NCBI GenBank assembly: GCA_002256465.1
Contig: NQJG01000038.1
Coordinates: 1-6,963, forward strand
Origin: Methylococcaceae bacterium NSP1-1
Lineage (GTDB): Bacteria > Pseudomonadota > Gammaproteobacteria > Methylococcales > Methylomonadaceae
Direction: 5' to 3'
DNA: 6,963 nucleotides
Shown: positions 6,372 to 6,963 of the stretch, piece after piece
How positions within the stretch are numbered: the stretch's first letter is position 1
How the letters are laid out: every line of letters starts with the position of its first letter
Position numbers and translations under genes: made by a program
Notes under the pieces: model-generated
Told to the model about the DNA's origin: nothing
What the model saw: the letters and a program-made list of their open reading frames with translations, nothing else
Database searches by the model: none

Positions 6372-6963
6372 TTAATAACGATAATGATCCGCTTTATAAG
6401 GTCCTTCAACCGGAACATTAATGTACTTGGCTTGTGCGTCAGTTAAAATCGTCAAATTCACGCCTATTTGATTGAGGTGCGATCTGGCGACTTTTTCATC
6501 CAGTTTTTTAGGCAGAATATAGACTTTGTTTTCGTATTTCGAAGCATTTTTCCACAGTTCAATTTGCGCTAAAACCTGGTTACAGAACGAGTTAGACATC
6601 ACAAAACTGGGATGTCCTGTAGCGCAACCCAGATTTACCAGACGACCTTCTGCCAGAATAATCAAACGTTTGCCGCCTGGAAAAATAACGTGATCAACTT
6701 GGGGCTTGATGTTTTCCCATTCATAGCGGCGCAATGAAGCAATCTCTATTTCAGCATCAAAGTGACCAATATTACAAACTATCGCCTGATCTCTCATGGA
6801 CAGCATGTGTTCATGGGTTATAACGCTAAAGTTGCCTGTTGCTGTCACAAAAATATTAGCGATAGGCGCAGCTTCTGCCATAGTGACCACGCGATAACCT
6901 TCCATAGCGGCTTGCAAAGCGCAAATGGGATCAATTTCAGTAATCCACACCGTTGCACCCAAG
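6372..6963 (-). CDS. ahcY: S-adenosylhomocysteine hydrolase (adenosylhomocysteinase), C-terminal part
   Basis: This NAD-dependent cytosolic enzyme splits S-adenosylhomocysteine into adenosine and homocysteine, relieving product inhibition of methyltransferases. The window holds the last 197 or so codons, and the 5' half lies beyond the right edge. The first visible residues, [19 protein letters not shown], belong to the NAD-binding Rossmann domain, so the TTG at the edge is an internal leucine codon and not a start. Further family motifs are [48 protein letters not shown] and the hallmark C-terminus PYKADHYRY, whose Lys and Tyr reach the cofactor of the neighbouring subunit. The reading frame is intact. 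The order ahcY then metF is a common methyl-cycle arrangement. Any SAH riboswitch or promoter would lie upstream, outside the window. Confidence 0.97.
   Translation of the reverse strand, partial: LGATVWITEIDPICALQAAMEGYRVVTMAEAAPIANIFVTATGNFSVITHEHMLSMRDQAIVCNIGHFDAEIEIASLRRYEWENIKPQVDHVIFPGGKRLIILAEGRLVNLGCATGHPSFVMSNSFCNQVLAQIELWKNASKYENKVYILPKKLDEKVARSHLNQIGVNLTILTDAQAKYINVPVEGPYKADHYRY

Noticed and set aside
6962..6963. TTG near the right edge as an ahcY start codon
   Set aside because: The sequence there is the interior of the NAD-binding domain, about 230-270 residues into a normal protein.
1..6963. CRISPR array, tRNA, rRNA or riboswitch
   Set aside because: No regularly spaced direct repeats, cloverleaf-like segments or known riboswitch core were seen by eye on either strand. 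A covariance-model scan could not be run.

Overview
The window looks like a moderately GC-balanced gammaproteobacterial chromosome segment. A methanotroph-type Methylococcales relative (Methylobacter/Methylomonas-like) is my best guess. It rests on an ahcY-metF methyl-cycle pair, abundant IS remnants and TCGTTCCCACG-type palindromic intergenic repeats, and not on any diagnostic gene. Almost all genes lie on the minus strand. The one plus-strand gene is a small Met-rich ORF.

Left edge (1-360): the 5' part of an IS5-type transposase gene, transcribed leftwards out of the window, plus the terminal segment of its insertion sequence. Immediately to the right, on the plus strand (367-579), is a 70-residue Met/His-rich protein without a signal peptide. 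It looks as if the insertion sequence has removed its front end. A hairpin-rich spacer (590-673) separates it from the convergent regulator gene.

Middle (678-4647, minus strand): three genes in one direction that probably form an operon, read in the order TPR protein, sensor kinase, response regulator. They encode a membrane-anchored TPR protein, a two-TM HAMP histidine kinase with a helical periplasmic region, and an NtrC-type sigma-54 activator (receiver, AAA+, Fis-type HTH). Kinase and regulator are 8 nt apart. The signal sensed and the genes controlled cannot be read from this window.

Gene-poor gap (4648-5361): an IS graveyard. It holds a short C-terminal remnant of one DDE transposase (about 5034-5123) and an N-terminal remnant of an IS982-type transposase (about 5197-5340), both on the plus strand and both broken. 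The rest has no recognisable content.

Right (5362-6963, minus strand): metF (methylenetetrahydrofolate reductase) preceded by the 3' half of ahcY (S-adenosylhomocysteine hydrolase). AhcY releases homocysteine from SAH and MetF supplies the 5-methyl-THF used to remethylate it, so the pair serves the activated methyl cycle. Between them lies a 125-bp element with near-perfect inverted termini and a central perfect 9-bp hairpin, probably a non-autonomous palindromic repeat.

I found no clearly new multi-gene system. The items most worth a second look are the IS-decapitated Met-rich protein, the uncharacterised TPR/two-component operon and the composite palindromic element between ahcY and metF.
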